In this document: positions 1 to 11,477 of the stretch, one piece after another | Position numbering within the stretch: position 1 is the first letter of the stretch | How the letters are laid out: every line of letters starts with the position of its first letter | Source of the DNA: Azolla caroliniana | Taxonomy: Eukaryota > Polypodiophyta | Reading direction: 5' to 3' | Assembly: GCA_043228905.1 (NCBI GenBank) | Contig: JBHGNT010000020.1 | Coordinates: 11,160,001 to 11,224,000, forward strand | DNA: 64,000 nt | The notes under the pieces: model-generated | Seen by the model: only the letters and a program-made list of their open reading frames with translations | What the model was told of the DNA's origin: nothing | The model's database searches: none | Translations under genes and position numbers: made by a program

Positions 1-950
1 AATTTTTTAACGAGTATATCCCGACATTCATGCAAGTCTTTCTCGACTACTTCGCCGTGTATGGCCAACAACTAGAACACATGGCCCAGTTACGTCTCTA
101 TCTTGATCGATGTCGCCAGGCTCGGTAAAGTTTAAACTCGGCAAAATGCGCGTTCTTGGTCACAAGCGACAACCTACTCGGGCACATCGTTAGTCAAGAA
201 GGTATCGCCATGGACCCGGAATAAAGTACAAGAAATCCTAAACACCCCCGCACCCTCGAACACAAAGGCCCCTCAGCCGATTTCTGGAACAAATCAGATG
301 GCACAGCCGGAGGATACGCCACCTCGCCGATTTCGTGACACCACTACACGCGGCGGTGCATCGACTTGCTTTTCAATGGACTTCAATCGAGGACGAGGCT
401 TACCAAGCTTTGAAACTAATGCTCTCGCATGCCCAAGTTGTACAACCTCCGATATGGTTGGAACCTTTCATGTCTTCGTGGACGCATCAGATATCGCCAT
501 CGGGAGCACACTTATGCAATGCACGCCCCCAAATTGGTATCAACCAGTGTATTATGCTAGCTGACGTCTCTCGGCCGCGGAAAAGAACTATTCAACCACC
601 GAACGAGAGGCCCTCGGTATGATCTACAACATCAGTAAATTTCAGCATTACCTCTTAGGCCGAAAATTCACATTTCACGTCGATCACTTGGCCCTCCTTT
701 ACCTGGTCAATAAACAAGCCCTAAGAGATTGCCTGGCTCGATGGATGCTCCTGTTACAAGAGTTTGATTTTCATATACAACATCGACCCGGAGTCCAACA
801 CGCCGTCGCTGACTACCTAAGCCGCCTCGAGTCAGGGGGACCCTATTGAGCCCACGTATGACGATTTACCTGATGTCGGCCTATTTAATCTCACAATGCT
901 GCTAGACAACAAAGAAGATGAATGGATCATGGAGATGACCCATTTCCTAC
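1..950 (+). pseudogene. Element A: Ty3/gypsy RT/RNase H fragment
   Basis: The window opens inside the reverse transcriptase of a Ty3/gypsy pol gene. Around 30-60 a degraded FLDD-type stretch (FMQVFLDYFAVYG) is readable; one catalytic Asp now reads Tyr. About 150-330 corresponds to the RT thumb (CAFLVTSDNLLGHIV). 619-849 is the best piece, RNase H plus tether (HYLLGRKFTFHVDH, LARWMLLLQEFDF, ADYLSRLES). The closest relative in this window is G1 on the minus strand. Frameshifts and stops are frequent, so it is not functional. After about 940 (MEMTHFL) the integrase is missing: sequence jumps into the interior of the coiled-coil ORF, which implies an internal deletion. The element enters from outside the window. 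Confidence 0.85.
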
Positions 951-3727
951 AAGTATGCCACAAAACAAAGCGGCGATCATTATCAGTGAATACGAGGGAA
1001 ACAAAATCGACTGGGGTATTATCACCGGCGAAGGCGTACGCGTTGCACTGGCCTCGTTTCAATCGGGTAAGAAGTTGCTTTCTGTGATGATGCATTTTTT
1101 TACAGTCCTCTACCCACCACCTTCGCTTTCTTGCCCTCGCACCCTCTCTTCCCCATCACAACCACGGAAGCAGAGGGAGAAGCTCTTGGCCTTAAACCAG
1201 GAACTGTGGGAAGAGCCCACACCCCCTTCGCCTCCTTCACCCGCTCAAAACCCTACCCACATCTCGGTGCCACCCCCGCCAAAAACCCAAAAGAAACGGG
1301 CGTTGCCCGACAAGTGTAAGGAATGGGACGAGGAAGATGTCATCGAGGACAACGTCACCGAGGATGTCACCACAGACATCGGTGACTCACCCACAGCCAA
1401 GCCCGCGCCCCACCAATCAGCAACCCTTGGAAACACGGTCCCAAAAACGGAAACAAGCTGAGGGACCAACACCACCAGCCCCTGAAGCACATGCCCAGCC
1501 GAACAAAAAACAACGACTCAACCGCGAGTCCAAGATGGAAACCGAAGGGCCCCAAAACCCGAAGGAAAACGTAGTCAGCCAGAGCTCCCTGGCAATAGTC
1601 TAGTCGAGGCGTCACTCCAGGGTAAGATCGAGCATGGACAAACAACTCAGATATCCAAGGATGAGGGCCTGGGCTACAAAGACCTCCCCACGGAGGCATA
1701 TGAATTCAGTGCGTTACTTCGACTCGGCACAACATTCGAGCTGATGGATTTCCTGGCACATGCCCAAGTAGCAGCCGCAGCTCGCATGGCTAAAGAATAC
1801 GCCGAATTAAAGATGATTCAACGCGCTTTAATGGGAGAGCTCGAACCTAAAGACGATCGAGCCATACAAAAGATCAGGAGAAAGAAGTAGGCTAAAAACG
1901 CCGCACTTCTCATGGAGGTACTTGAGCTCAACACCGCCTTAATAGAGGCATATCGCGACCTCGACCGCACCACTTGGGCCGCCAAGGACTTGGCCCGACG
2001 CATCAAGACGACCCAGCAACGGGCCAAATGGGCTACCCAACTGTGGCAAGCCGCAGAACTAAGGCTGGCGTCATTAGAGCAACAATTGCAACAACAACCA
2101 CCCTTGAGCCTCCCTGCTCCGATTAACAAGGCCTTTCCAACCGCTTCCCCAAAACCAAGCTTGAGTGCTTCTACCCCAAGCGATGGCGACCGAGCTCACC
2201 ATAGGGTAGCCACGGCCGAAACTAACACAATGACAGACTCGGTACAGACGAGCGAGGCAGCATCACTGCACCCCCAAACCAGCCACCACCGACACATCGC
2301 CAGAAGTGGATAGGGCACCAGCACTCCAGACCAGCCACGGCTCCACGCCCCCACTTCCACCGCCTATCGTCATGGAGCAATTTGCCCAGAAGGACACCAC
2401 ATCACTTCCTCAAACAATGTAGGCGGCAACACAGACAGGGCGTCCGCTCCAGGACTACCGAGCAGAACTAAAGGTCGAAATTGCGCGGTCCGAGCATTTG
2501 GAGAAATGGCACAAGGAAGCCATGGGCTGCCTAAGGGAACAGGCCACAAGCCGGGAAGACGAGCTCAAGGCCGTCATCGCACACGCCGAGCTTATGGCAT
2601 AGTAGTACAACGCGAGTCGAGAAGCCGAACTCGCGCAAAAAACAGAGGAACACTCGGTTGCCTTAAAGGCAAAAGAAAAAGAGTTACTGGACCTTCAGGT
2701 AGCTCTCACCGACGCCAAAGAACGTATCCTCCGAGAAGAAGAAAGAAATTGCCAAAGGGAGCAGGAACTGTTCGCCGAAAACGAGGAGATTCGGAGGCAA
2801 CGCGGGGAATGGGAAGAAAGGGCCAATGAGTTCATGCTTAAGTGGCGGATTGTTGACGAGCAAAAGGAGTAACTTTCGGACTCCTATAACAAATTACAAG
2901 AGGAAAGTATCATCGCGAGAGAACGAGTACGAAACGAATGGATAAAGGAAGTGGAGGAAGCTACAACACAACTCACCAAACACTACGAGCAGACTATTGC
3001 GCTCGTGACCGCGAAAGCAAAGAATAATCAAGCCACTTGGGAGCTCCTTATTCCAAAGTACCAAGCCGACGCCAAAAGCGCAAAGGAAGAATTGGAAACC
3101 AATCGAGCACAACCCGGCATGGACGATATACGCATACGAATTCTGATCGATAAACAGCGCCAACACGTCACCAAAAAGGTTGAGGAATCATTCGGCCGTG
3201 CAGGCGAAGAATGGGCAACCCAAGCTGCTGAGCTACACATCTTATGCGCCGACACCGAGAACCAACAGAAGGAGGGACGAGGATTTTACAAGATGGATGA
3301 AGCCAGTATCCAAACCCTCCGTGCGGACTTAACCGAGGATTATCATACATTGGTGAAATCCCACACCGCGGCAATCGAGCAATTGCTGGAAGACTTCAAC
3401 GATAATCAGATGATGTTCTGATTGGAAGCCGAAGCATATGAACAAGAGCGACTCGCGGCTATACAGACCAACCCCCCCACGCCCACGGAGCAGAACGACG
3501 AACCCTGAAATGAGGACACCACGGATGCTAGACAGTAGGAACCCGCCCTTGCAGAGCGACCACCCGAGCCTACCATGCCTGACCTGGTAGCAACAGAGGA
3601 CAGATCGCTCGAAGACACAGAACCCCCGACATCAACAGTTCAACCCCCATCACCAACACCACAACCTAAGCAACCTACCCACACCCACGACCCCGAGAAC
3701 ATTCTTGACATCTTAGAAGAGGAGTAG
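951..3727 (+). pseudogene. Coiled-coil accessory ORF, copy 1 (element A)
   Basis: Frame-patched translation gives a long, mostly helical, charged protein. It begins at the deletion edge with the block DWGIITGEGVR (about 1006-1040). A Pro/Ser-rich linker with a basic stretch follows (1110-1600), then a block around FELMDFLAHAQV (1735-1770). Long Glu/Lys/Gln/Ala-rich coiled coils run from 1800-2130 and 2440-3290. Next is the motif WATQAAELH ... KEGRGFYKMDE (about 3210-3300), and an acidic Pro-rich tail ending ILEEE and a TAG stop. I see no transmembrane segment, zinc finger or enzyme motif. At least six stops or frameshifts break it (for example near 1410, 1890, 2310, 2600, 2872 and 3420). The same blocks occur in G5 (47564-59565) and on the minus strand at 35651-37030. 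Function unknown; being downstream of pol suggests an extra retrotransposon protein. Confidence 0.75.
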
Positions 3728-4250
3728 CACGGAAGTTACGCCTGCTTGTCTTAAGAGGCAACTTTGTAAAATTTTGTTTTGTTGGAAATTGCTTTTGTTA
3801 CCACAGGTACTCTTTTGTAAATCATGGGTCTGACGGACAAAGTCCTGTCCCACGGGCGTGCCTGGTGTTGTCCATGGGACAAAAAGATAAATTAGTTAAA
3901 TGTAATATGCCGATAAGTAACGCTAGTAGGTGAGGAAGGTAGAATTTAGGAAAACGCCGAGTTTCAAGTCTCGCAGTCAGCCGACGGCTTGGCTCTGGAT
4001 GAAGAAAAAGTATATAAACCGAGGTCTACGTACCTCGGCAGGGGGAGATATTGAGAGTATAGGCGAGATCGTTTTCATAGTTACAAGAGCTTTGTAAGGT
4101 CACCAGCCGTGAGCCGTGTTTTGTAATCATCGATAACTGTTTGCAGTAATACATATCTATTAGCTCTTATTGTTTTCATCTGTGTTCCTTCGTTCCTACG
4201 ATCTCAACTACATATATGCCCCGGGTTATATTCCAGGTATGCTCTCCGTT
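3728..4250 (+). repeat. Element A 3' untranslated region and putative 3' LTR
   Basis: Non-coding stretch after the coiled-coil ORF stop. A block at 3841-3880 (TGTCCCACGGGCGTGCC, then CATGGGA) recurs downstream of the other two copies of that ORF. A purine-rich run (GGGACAAAAAGA, near 3876) precedes a candidate LTR start at about 3899 (TGTAATATGCC). A TATA box (AAGTATATAAACC) lies near 4010. The equivalent stretch of G5 (59566-60200) has the same order: block, purine run, GAGGAAGGTAGAA and TATATAA. The LTR end is not resolved, because the second LTR lies outside the window. Confidence 0.5.
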
Positions 4251-4458
4251 CTCTTCCCCTAACGACGCCTCCGTGTACAAGTCTTCACGATACACTTCCC
4301 TTGATACCGATAGCTTGTAGGCATATCGATGGTGTTTCCAAAGGAACGGATAACATAAAGTCCTTTTAATAGTCGTGAATATCTTCTCTTTTTTTTTCTT
4401 TTTTCCCAATAGTAAAGTACAACATTATTTTTACATTTTGCTACCAGTGGGTCCCGTC
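4251..4458. other. Junction between element A and G1, no gene
   Basis: Short stretch between the LTR-like tail of A and the stop codon of G1 pol on the other strand. It holds a T-rich run (about 4386-4406) and nothing I recognise. Short readings on the minus strand are Lys-rich and unconvincing. No coiled-coil ORF follows G1 pol here, unlike A and G5. Confidence 0.4.
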
Positions 4459-5660
4459 TACTGGTTAGTCTGGGATCCATCTGCCGTTTTCGTTACGATG
4501 TGAAACGGGTTTGGGGGCATGGATCCCAGGTAAGGCTTTGATTGGAATCCGTTCACTTTTTGGCGTAATACTTCTCCAGCGAGGGTACCTAACTGAAAGG
4601 TCCCATTTTCCACCCCAATTATCCAGTACGGCCCTGTCCAGCGGAATCATAACTTTCCTGGCATTGGCCTCATGCGTGTTTGAAAGACCAGTACGCCTCT
4701 CCCAAACTTGAATTCTTTCTCTCGTGTGCCCCGATGTCGATCTACGAACGCCTTACGTCTTCGCTGCTCTTGTTCCAATATGGCCATGTTGCGGACCCGA
4801 GCTTCGCCTAGTTCGAGAAGTTGTTCCAATATGGCCATGCTCGGACTGGCCTTCCAACAGTCTGTCACGTACTTGAATCCGCAAACTGGGCACCTGGAAT
4901 TTGATGGGCATTACGACCTCTAACCCAAACGCTAACCGGAAAGGCGTGGACTATATACTCGTTTTGTAACTCGTTCGGTACGCCCACAAAGCACTATGCA
5001 ACTTTGTGTACCAGTCTCTTCTATTCTCATTCACTATCTTTTTCAAGATAGGGTGTAGCATCTTGTTCGTGGATTCTGCTAACCCATTTACCTGTGGGTA
5101 ATATGGCGTACTCTTCTTGTGTACTATGACGTAGTGGTGCGTGAGTTCGTGGATGACAAAATTCAAGAAATGGCTCCCTTGGTCGCTTATGAGCTCTATT
5201 GGGCAACCAAAACGACACCGGCTGTGTTCATAAGGGAATCTTGCCGTGGACGTCACAATATTGTCCCGTAAAGGTTTGTCTTCTACCTGCTTTGTGTAGT
5301 AATCTGTGGCCACGAGAATGTATTTGTTGCCTCTCTTTGTTGTTTCCGGCATAATGGGACCGAAAAAATCGAGACCCCATGTTTGGAACGGGTCAAGCGG
5401 GAGTACTGGTTGGTGAGGCATTCTTGCGAGCTCCGTAGGTTGTGCCAAGCGTTGATACAAATCACATTGTTTACAGTATTGATACGTGTCCTTTTACGTA
5501 GTTGGCCACCAGAGACCCGCTTGCCATGCTTTTCTAGTTGTGACATCACTTGCGTAATGCCCTCCGGCCTTGCCACAATGAGCTTCACGTAGTACGGCTT
5601 CCTTCTCATCCTGCCATATTCCGCGCTGCCAAATTCCATCGCTACCTTTATGGTAGAGTA
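4459..5660 (-). pseudogene. G1 integrase region of Ty3/gypsy pol
   Basis: Read right to left, 5460-4951 is an integrase core: WGLDFFGP (first Asp), SDQGSHFLNF (second Asp) and QVNGLAESTNK (catalytic Glu). The C-terminal part (4868-4459) has LLELGEARV and RRKAFVD, then, after a stop and frame changes, NGTFQLGTLAGE and VNGFQSKPYLG, close to the same region of G5 (46900-47100). The pol stop is at about 4459-4461. Stops and frameshifts make it non-functional. It would have inserted element cDNA into the genome. Confidence 0.85.
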
Positions 5661-5680
5661 TGCCTTTGACCAGACAAAAG

Positions 5681-7150
5681 TTATGACTCCGGATTGCCAG
5701 TCGTTTCTTTTCGTTCGTCCGTAGCTGTGGATAGTCCCATGGTAAAAAAGTAAGTCATCTCCATTAGCCAAAGATCCGGAAAATTCTTTTCTTCTCGTGA
5801 CGCCGTGGTCATGACCCACAGAATATCAGCGTCGGGAAATTCATCATCTTGTCGCAACGCGTTATCACCATTATCTATTCTGCTTAAGAAATCAGCTACG
5901 ACATGCTGCATACCCGACTGATGTTGAATCACGAAGTCGAACTCTTGGAGCAACAACATCCATCTAGCGAGCTTCCCTGTCAACGTCTGCTTCTCGACTA
6001 GGTAGAGTAATGCCGCGTGGTCTACGTGAAACGTAAATTTCTGCCCGAGTAGATAATGCCGGAATTTGTTAATGTTGTAGTTCATACCCAAGGCCTCACT
6101 CTCAGTCGTGCAGTAGTTCCGTTCGGTATCTGATAACTTACGACTAGCGTAATAAACCGGTCGGTACCAATTAGGCTCTGTGAGCTGCCTTAATGCGCTG
6201 CCTATTGCGATATTTGAGGCATCTACAAATACGTGAAAAGGTTTCGTCTAATCTGGTGGTTGTACGACTGGTGCTTGGGTTAGCATTATCTTCAGTGCCT
6301 CGTACGCTTTGTCTTCTACTGCCGTCCACTTGAACGGAGTACAATGTACGATGGCGTGTAATGGAGTCGCAAAATCCGCCAGATATTGTAACATACAGTT
6401 GTGCCAACGTATTTGCCCCAAGAAGCGGCTAAGGGCTTTGGCATTAGTCAGGCTCTTCGCTTCAATGATTGTTGTAATTTTGTTAGGGTCTACTGCTATC
6501 CCCTCCTTTCTTACTATATGTCCGAGGAGTGCTTCGCTGGTGACACCAAATGCACATTTCGCCGGATTAAGATTGAGGCGTGACGTATGGAGTGTTCCAA
6601 ACAAAGCCGTAAATGACCCAAATGTTCACCTCGTGTTCCATACACCGCAAAGTCGTCAAGAAAAACTTGCATAAATGCAAGTATATATTCTCCAAAAATA
6701 TCTGTAATTCTTTCCTGGAAAGTGGCGTGCGCCGTTTTTAGACCAAACATCATTACTACGACGACGAAAACGCCCTAGTCTGTGACGAATGAGGTATTTT
6801 CTTGGTCGTAAGGGTGCATGCATACTTGATTGTATCTGCTGAAGCCATCCAAAAAACTATACCTGTCATGGCCTGCAATGGTGTCTAGTAAGCTATCTGT
6901 AAAAGGCAAGGGAAACGCATCCGTAATTGTTATAGCGTTTAGCTTACGATAATCCACATAGACGTGTATTTTCCCATTTTTCTTCGGCACCACAACTATT
7001 GGACCCAGCCACGTGGCTTGTTTTACCGGCCAAATGAACCTGCTTTCAACAATTTGTCAATATCTTCTTTTACACGCGACCCGAATAATTCGGGTTCATT
7101 CGATAGTGTCGTTGCTGCACAGGTTTCGCGTTGGTGGACAAGTTGATCTT
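5681..7150 (-). pseudogene. G1 reverse transcriptase and RNase H region
   Basis: Minus-strand order: RT fingers/palm (6993-6775: VPKKNGKIHVYVDYRKLN, DRYSFLDGFSRYNQ), the catalytic segment FLDDFAVYG (6753-6514), thumb and connection (6604-6248: CAFGVTSEALLGHIV, LSRFLGQIRWHN), then the RNase H and tether (6091-5681: HYLLGQKFTFHVDH, LARWMLLLQEFDF, VVADFLSRID). The RT catalytic Asp pair is intact but reading frames change several times. Copies element RNA into DNA and degrades the RNA template. G1 is the closest relative of element A in this window. Confidence 0.88.
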
Positions 7151-7273
7151 GTGCTGATAAAATTTCAGATCCAACCCTTTCATGTCATCGTGTGACCATG
7201 TGAAAACATCCTTATATTCCCGGAGTAGTTCTGTCATTGTCGTCTTCTCACCTAAGGTCAGGTCCCTAGCAAT

Positions 7274-8067
7274 TTAGAGTAATCGTGGCATCATCGTAGT
7301 TCTGATGTTGACTTCTTCTAATGCAGAAGCGGTGACTTGACGCGAGATTTCCATTTCTTTTTCGAATGCTTCTCGTGCCCTACTTAACTCCACTATCGAC
7401 TCAAGATTAGGCTCGTACTCCTCTTCTTGAAGCGTACTGGTTGGGACGTACTCCGCAATGGTTTCCATTACGTCAATTTCGAATAATGGCACGATCCGCA
7501 GGTTTTCATCGAGGTATGCCTCAAGCTTAGTATCATCCAATCCTTCCAGCATATTACTATCTTCAGCGTATAATGGCGTTATGCCCTTGGTTGGGGCCGC
7601 CGTTTCCTGCGTAGGTACATGGACTTTGTTGCGGCATCGTCAGAAGCTGATATAGTTATGCTGCCAATTCTACTTGATGTTGGTAGAGTGTAACCATGGT
7701 CTGCCTAGCAAAATTGGATACACTCCCGGAGCGTCTAATGTGAACACTACCGCAGAGATGTCAAAGTGATGGCCTCCGACGACAATTCCTAATTTCTGAA
7801 TTAAAGCCCGAGGGGCCTGATAGAACAGGTTTCCGCCATACGGAGCCACAAAGGGCATGCTTCCGAATCTATAATGCCCAGTTGAGTACACATGCTTGTA
7901 CTAATGATGTTTATGTTGGACCCCCCATCGACGATGGATCCCTGTACTTCTTGACCCTTCAGTACCAATTTAATGGCCGAATTGTGGTGATCTACTACTG
8001 CTGGGATGGTACTAGACTTCGCGAAATTGGCCGAGACGTCTAATCCGATTGTGCCTTGTATATACAA
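7274..8067 (-). pseudogene. G1 aspartic protease and protease-RT spacer
   Basis: 8067-7801 encodes a retropepsin-like segment with the active-site motif SIVDGGSNINIIS; DGG replaces the usual DTG/DSG. A frame change leads to 7891-7670, which holds the flap and C-terminal part (VYPILLGRPWL). 7552-7274 is an acidic spacer before RT. The protease would cut the Gag-Pol polyprotein in the virus-like particle. Frameshifts make it inactive. Confidence 0.7.
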
Positions 8068-8943
8068 TTGTCTACCACTTGTCGGAATCGAGGAACCAAG
8101 CAGAGGAGCTTATCCATGGTCAACGTTATTTCACAGTCTGCCAATGCTTGCCATATGGGGTCCGATGATAATGTGTTATCATCTGTCTCCAAGCTGGCGT
8201 TTGTTGATTCTTGTCTCATACGCTCCGTGTTCGCCGCATTTGCTTTTTCTACCCCAGCTTGGGCTACTTTGCGTATCTCATCTTGTTCTGCCCATTCTGT
8301 GTTTTGTGCCTGTTGCCGCATTGTGACCTGGTGGACTTCAGTTGGGATTTTATTTACGACGGTTCCTTACCTTTGCGACACGGACACTACGTCGCGTAAT
8401 GACCGGGCTGCTAGCACACGAAACAATGTACGCTTGACTCACTTCTCTCTACAACTGGTGGTGTATTGGTTTCTACCGGTACGACTTGCTCTTCCCGGTT
8501 TTGCTAAATTCGCCTGTTATTTTGGGGTTGTTGGCGATATTCTCAGTGTGGCTCTGGGCATTGTTCATCTTCTGAAATCTCCTCAGAATGGTGCAGGTCC
8601 CTAGGCTGATGATTGTTACCATTTGGATGAGGCCCATTGAATCCTCTGCGATTGTTGGTAGGTCGTTGATTGTCATAGCGATAGGTCGTTGTAAGGCTAC
8701 CAAAAACGTTTCCTTGGTCTCTTTGTCTGCCTGGGCCCGTGTAAGGTTCTTCTGTTGCGCCATGTGATTAGCATTCCATACATTGAGGAACGATCGTATA
8801 TGGCTCGCAATGTCGGTTTCTCCGTTGAAGCGGGGGTATGAAAAAGCTATGCCGGTCGCGATGGTGACGGTCAGCAAAGGAAGGTTACTATTACCACGGT
8901 GTGGACTAGTGTGGCGTTTGTTCGCACTACTTTGGTCGTGCAA
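8040..8943 (-). pseudogene. G1 gag remnant
   Basis: 8943-8473 reads as a retrotransposon gag capsid fragment (FSYPRFNGETDIASHIRSF, WNANHMAQQ, ETFLVAL) before losing the frame. 8321-8040 is a charged spacer ending in PIWQALADCEITLTMDKLL and LVPRFRQVV, a block commonly found just before the protease in this type of gypsy polyprotein. No zinc knuckle is readable. It overlaps the start of the protease reading by a frame change. It would have formed the particle shell. Confidence 0.65.
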
Positions 8944-9591
8944 TGATAAGACTCAGTGATCAAAGCTGCTCTGTTCTGTGAGCGTGGAGTCTACCGTGTA
9001 CTCCTAAAAAGAGGAGGCGGGGTGTCTGCTAGACATCCATTCCTTGCTTGCTTGGTCTGCGAGGATTCACAGATCATCAAGCGTGCCAAAAGTGTTAGCA
9101 ATTAGGAACGCAGTCCACCCTCAATCCTTCGGGGTAGCTTACAAGGTGATCTTGGTGCAAGGGAATAGGGATGCGTAGTGCGTGATTTGTAAGGCGTAAG
9201 GGGGAAACGGAACCTCCGTAGGAGTGTAGTTATCCCAACCCATACTTACCTTGTATTTACTACAACACAGTCTTGTACAGAGAACGAGAAACGAAAAACA
9301 AGAGACCAATAGGCAGAATACCAAGATTAGAGAAGATAAAACTATAATAAAATGACACTCTTACAATACGCTACTTTTTACAGTGGTCTTTCGCCCCTTA
9401 TATACACAGGGTTTCCAATCGGTTAGGCTCCCTGCATGAACCGTTACCTGTGTTACTTTAACGCTTCTAATATAATACTCTATTTTCCATGCGTTATGTC
9501 CGTTGGTTACAATTCCGGCGAACAACACTTCACTCTCTCTACAGTGAATTTGAAGGTCTCAACACTCCGGATGGGATATGATTTCGGTTAG
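8944..9591 (-). repeat. G1 5' leader and probable 5' LTR
   Basis: Upstream (right) of G1 gag on the minus strand, with no coding sequence. A TATA box on the minus strand (GTATATAAGGGG, plus 9393-9406) and the downstream GT-rich tract fit an LTR promoter with a transcribed leader. I could not define the LTR borders: no matching 3' LTR is visible after G1 pol, and no convincing primer binding site is seen. C1 begins at its right edge. Confidence 0.4.
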
Positions 9592-10280
9592 TGTTAGGAT
9601 TTCGGTCCCTCCGGATGGGATATGATTACCCGGCAAGGAAGACCCGGTGAGAACCAGATGACGAGTACCCGGCAAGGAAGACCCAGTGAGAACCGGATGA
9701 CGAGTACCCGGCAAGGAAGACCCGGTGAGAACTAGATTATGAGTACCTGGAAAGGAAGACCCGATGAGAACCGGATGATGCAGGCCCAGTGAGAACGTCT
9801 CACCGGATGAAGGGACATATAGGTAAATATGTTTCTGAGAGCGCATTGGGGCTATATCTGTAAATAGTCCTAATGTCATATTAGTATAAATATGACCTAG
9901 GGCAAACACTATATGGTGTGTTGTCATTATTTGTTGTATAGAGTTTTTGAGTGTAACTACTGTATAGAGTGAAAAGAGAGAGTGAGAGAGAGATACAGAG
10001 TGAGTCTTTATTGTAACTGCCGCCAGACAAAGATTGTGAGCAAGAGGTTGTTGCCTTTGTGTTCACCTGTTGTATTCCTCTCGACATAGTGATAGTTGGA
10101 GTTTGTGGACTCTTGTGCTTTTTCCCATTTAGGGTTTTCCACGTAAACATACTGTGTAGCCTCTCTCATATTGTCTGTGTGTACGTGTATTAACCTCCAT
10201 TCCCATTCTCGGTGTTCGATTTGAAACGACACGATCTGAGACTCGGTTGTGGCCGAGTAATATTCTGCATATTTCGCGTC
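9592..10280 (+). repeat. C1 copia LTR
   Basis: Begins TGTTAGGATTTCGGTCCCTC, close to the start of the C2 LTR. It shares with C2 the later blocks GGGACATAT..GTAAATATG, TATAAATATGACCTAGGGC (TATA box 9885-9891) and TTTAGGGTTTTCCACGTAAA. The end is blurred near 10270-10280 (TTCTGCATATTTCGCGTCA). No primer binding site or gag follows; RT sequence starts at once, so the internal region was deleted or recombined away. Confidence 0.7.
9628..9783 (+). repeat. Minisatellite in C1 LTR, 4 x 39 bp
   Basis: Four head-to-tail copies starting at 9628, 9667, 9706 and 9745. Each begins ACCCGGCAAGGAAGACCC (the last is ACCTGGAAAGGAAGACC) and has an exact 39-bp period. Minus-strand reading of this array gives a repetitive peptide, which I regard as a shadow. 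A different short repeat sits at the same place in the C2 LTR. Confidence 0.9.
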
Positions 10281-10282
10281 AG

Positions 10283-11245
10283 AAAGCCATAGTCACCACG
10301 GATGTAGAGCTATGCCGGTCCACCCGTGGAAAGAACCCCATAAGCCGTTTCGGCTATGACGAGTACATGGCGTATCATTACGCGTTCATTATGAAGGTAG
10401 CGTTAGTACGGGAGCCGGAGATGCTTTCCGAAGCTGTAGAGGATCCGTGATGGGTCGATGCAATGAAGGAGGAAATGGAAGCGTTATGCAAAAACGAGAC
10501 CTGGGATCTCATTCCTCACCCTCCGAACAAGAAAGCAATTGGCTGCAACTGGATTTACAAAGTGAAACACAATGCTGACGGCTCTGTAAATCGCTTTAAA
10601 GCACGACTCGTTGCGAAAGGATACACACAAACACACGACATAGACTACGAAGAGACCTTTGCCCCGGTGGGAAAGATGACAATTGTGCAGACCATAAGCG
10701 CAATCGCGACAGCAAAAGGGTGGCACCTCCACCAGATGGACGTCAAGAATGCCTTTCTTCAAGGCGAATTGGAAGAGGAGGTGTACACATGATCCAACCA
10801 CCCGGTTTTGAATTGTGCAATCATCCAAACGACGTGTGCCGACTCAAGAAGGCTCTCTACAGCCTCAAACAAGCACCACGTGGATGGCACTCGAAGATCA
10901 CGCAATATCTTCATCAGATCAGACTTTGAATGTAAAAATCCGATACTTCTCTGTACATCCGAAACGAGTCAGATAGCCTGATTTTCATCATCCTTTACAT
11001 GGATGATTTGGTCATGGGAGGAAAGGATCTCGCCGAGATTAACAAGGTCAAATCCCTTCTTCCCGGCATATTTGAAATGAAAGATCTACACGAGCTCCAT
11101 TACTTCCTTGGCATTGAAGTAATTAGGACACCAGTAGGAATAATGATTTCTCAACGACACTACATTCTCAACCTTCTGTACAAGTTCAGAATGACCGAGT
11201 GCAAACCAGTGTCTATCCCTCTGGACAAAGGATTCAGTACTTTGG
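10283..11245 (+). pseudogene. C1 copia reverse transcriptase fragment
   Basis: Ty1/copia RT. It starts in the integrase-RT linker (CRSTRGKNPISRFGYDEY), then [43 protein letters not shown] and [19 protein letters not shown]. It shifts frame near 10790, continues VCRLKKALYSLKQAPRGW, and after more damage reaches the catalytic YMDDLVMGG (about 11000-11025) and LLYKFRMTECKPVSIPLD. It stops abruptly near 11245, where it is joined in frame to linker sequence of C3. A stop in the linker (TGA near 10448) and two frame changes make it inactive. Confidence 0.85.
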
Positions 11246-11477
11246 ATGAGAGTCCGATCTCATTCCGGCTAACTAGGCCGAATGATCGACTAAGTCGGAA
11301 TGACGAGTCAGATGACGAGCCGGTGAGTAGTGGAGACTCAATCGTGCTTTCCCCACGCAAGGAACCGAGGGGACGGTTCACGCGCACAGAAAAAGGGAAG
11401 AAGAAGATGCCAGATTACGACACCGGCAAACAAGAGTCGAATTGGAGCAAATCCGACTCCAGGAAGAAAGAAGACAG
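11246..11477 (+). pseudogene. C3 integrase-RT linker, first piece
   Basis: Open frame rich in Arg, Lys, Ser, Asp and Glu (RLSRNDESDDEPVSSGDS, KGKKKMPDYDTGK), typical of the low-complexity linker between copia integrase and RT. It is in frame with the preceding C1 RT, although the two belong to different parts of a copia polyprotein, so 11245 is a recombination or deletion point. Ends at the C2 target site GACAG. Confidence 0.55.

Noticed and set aside
951-3727. Env-like protein after pol
   Set aside because: No signal peptide, membrane segment or fusion-like stretch; the predicted content is charged coiled coil.
9559-9927. Minus-strand repetitive peptide in the C1 LTR
   Set aside because: It is a translation of the 39-bp minisatellite inside an LTR; no sign of a gene.
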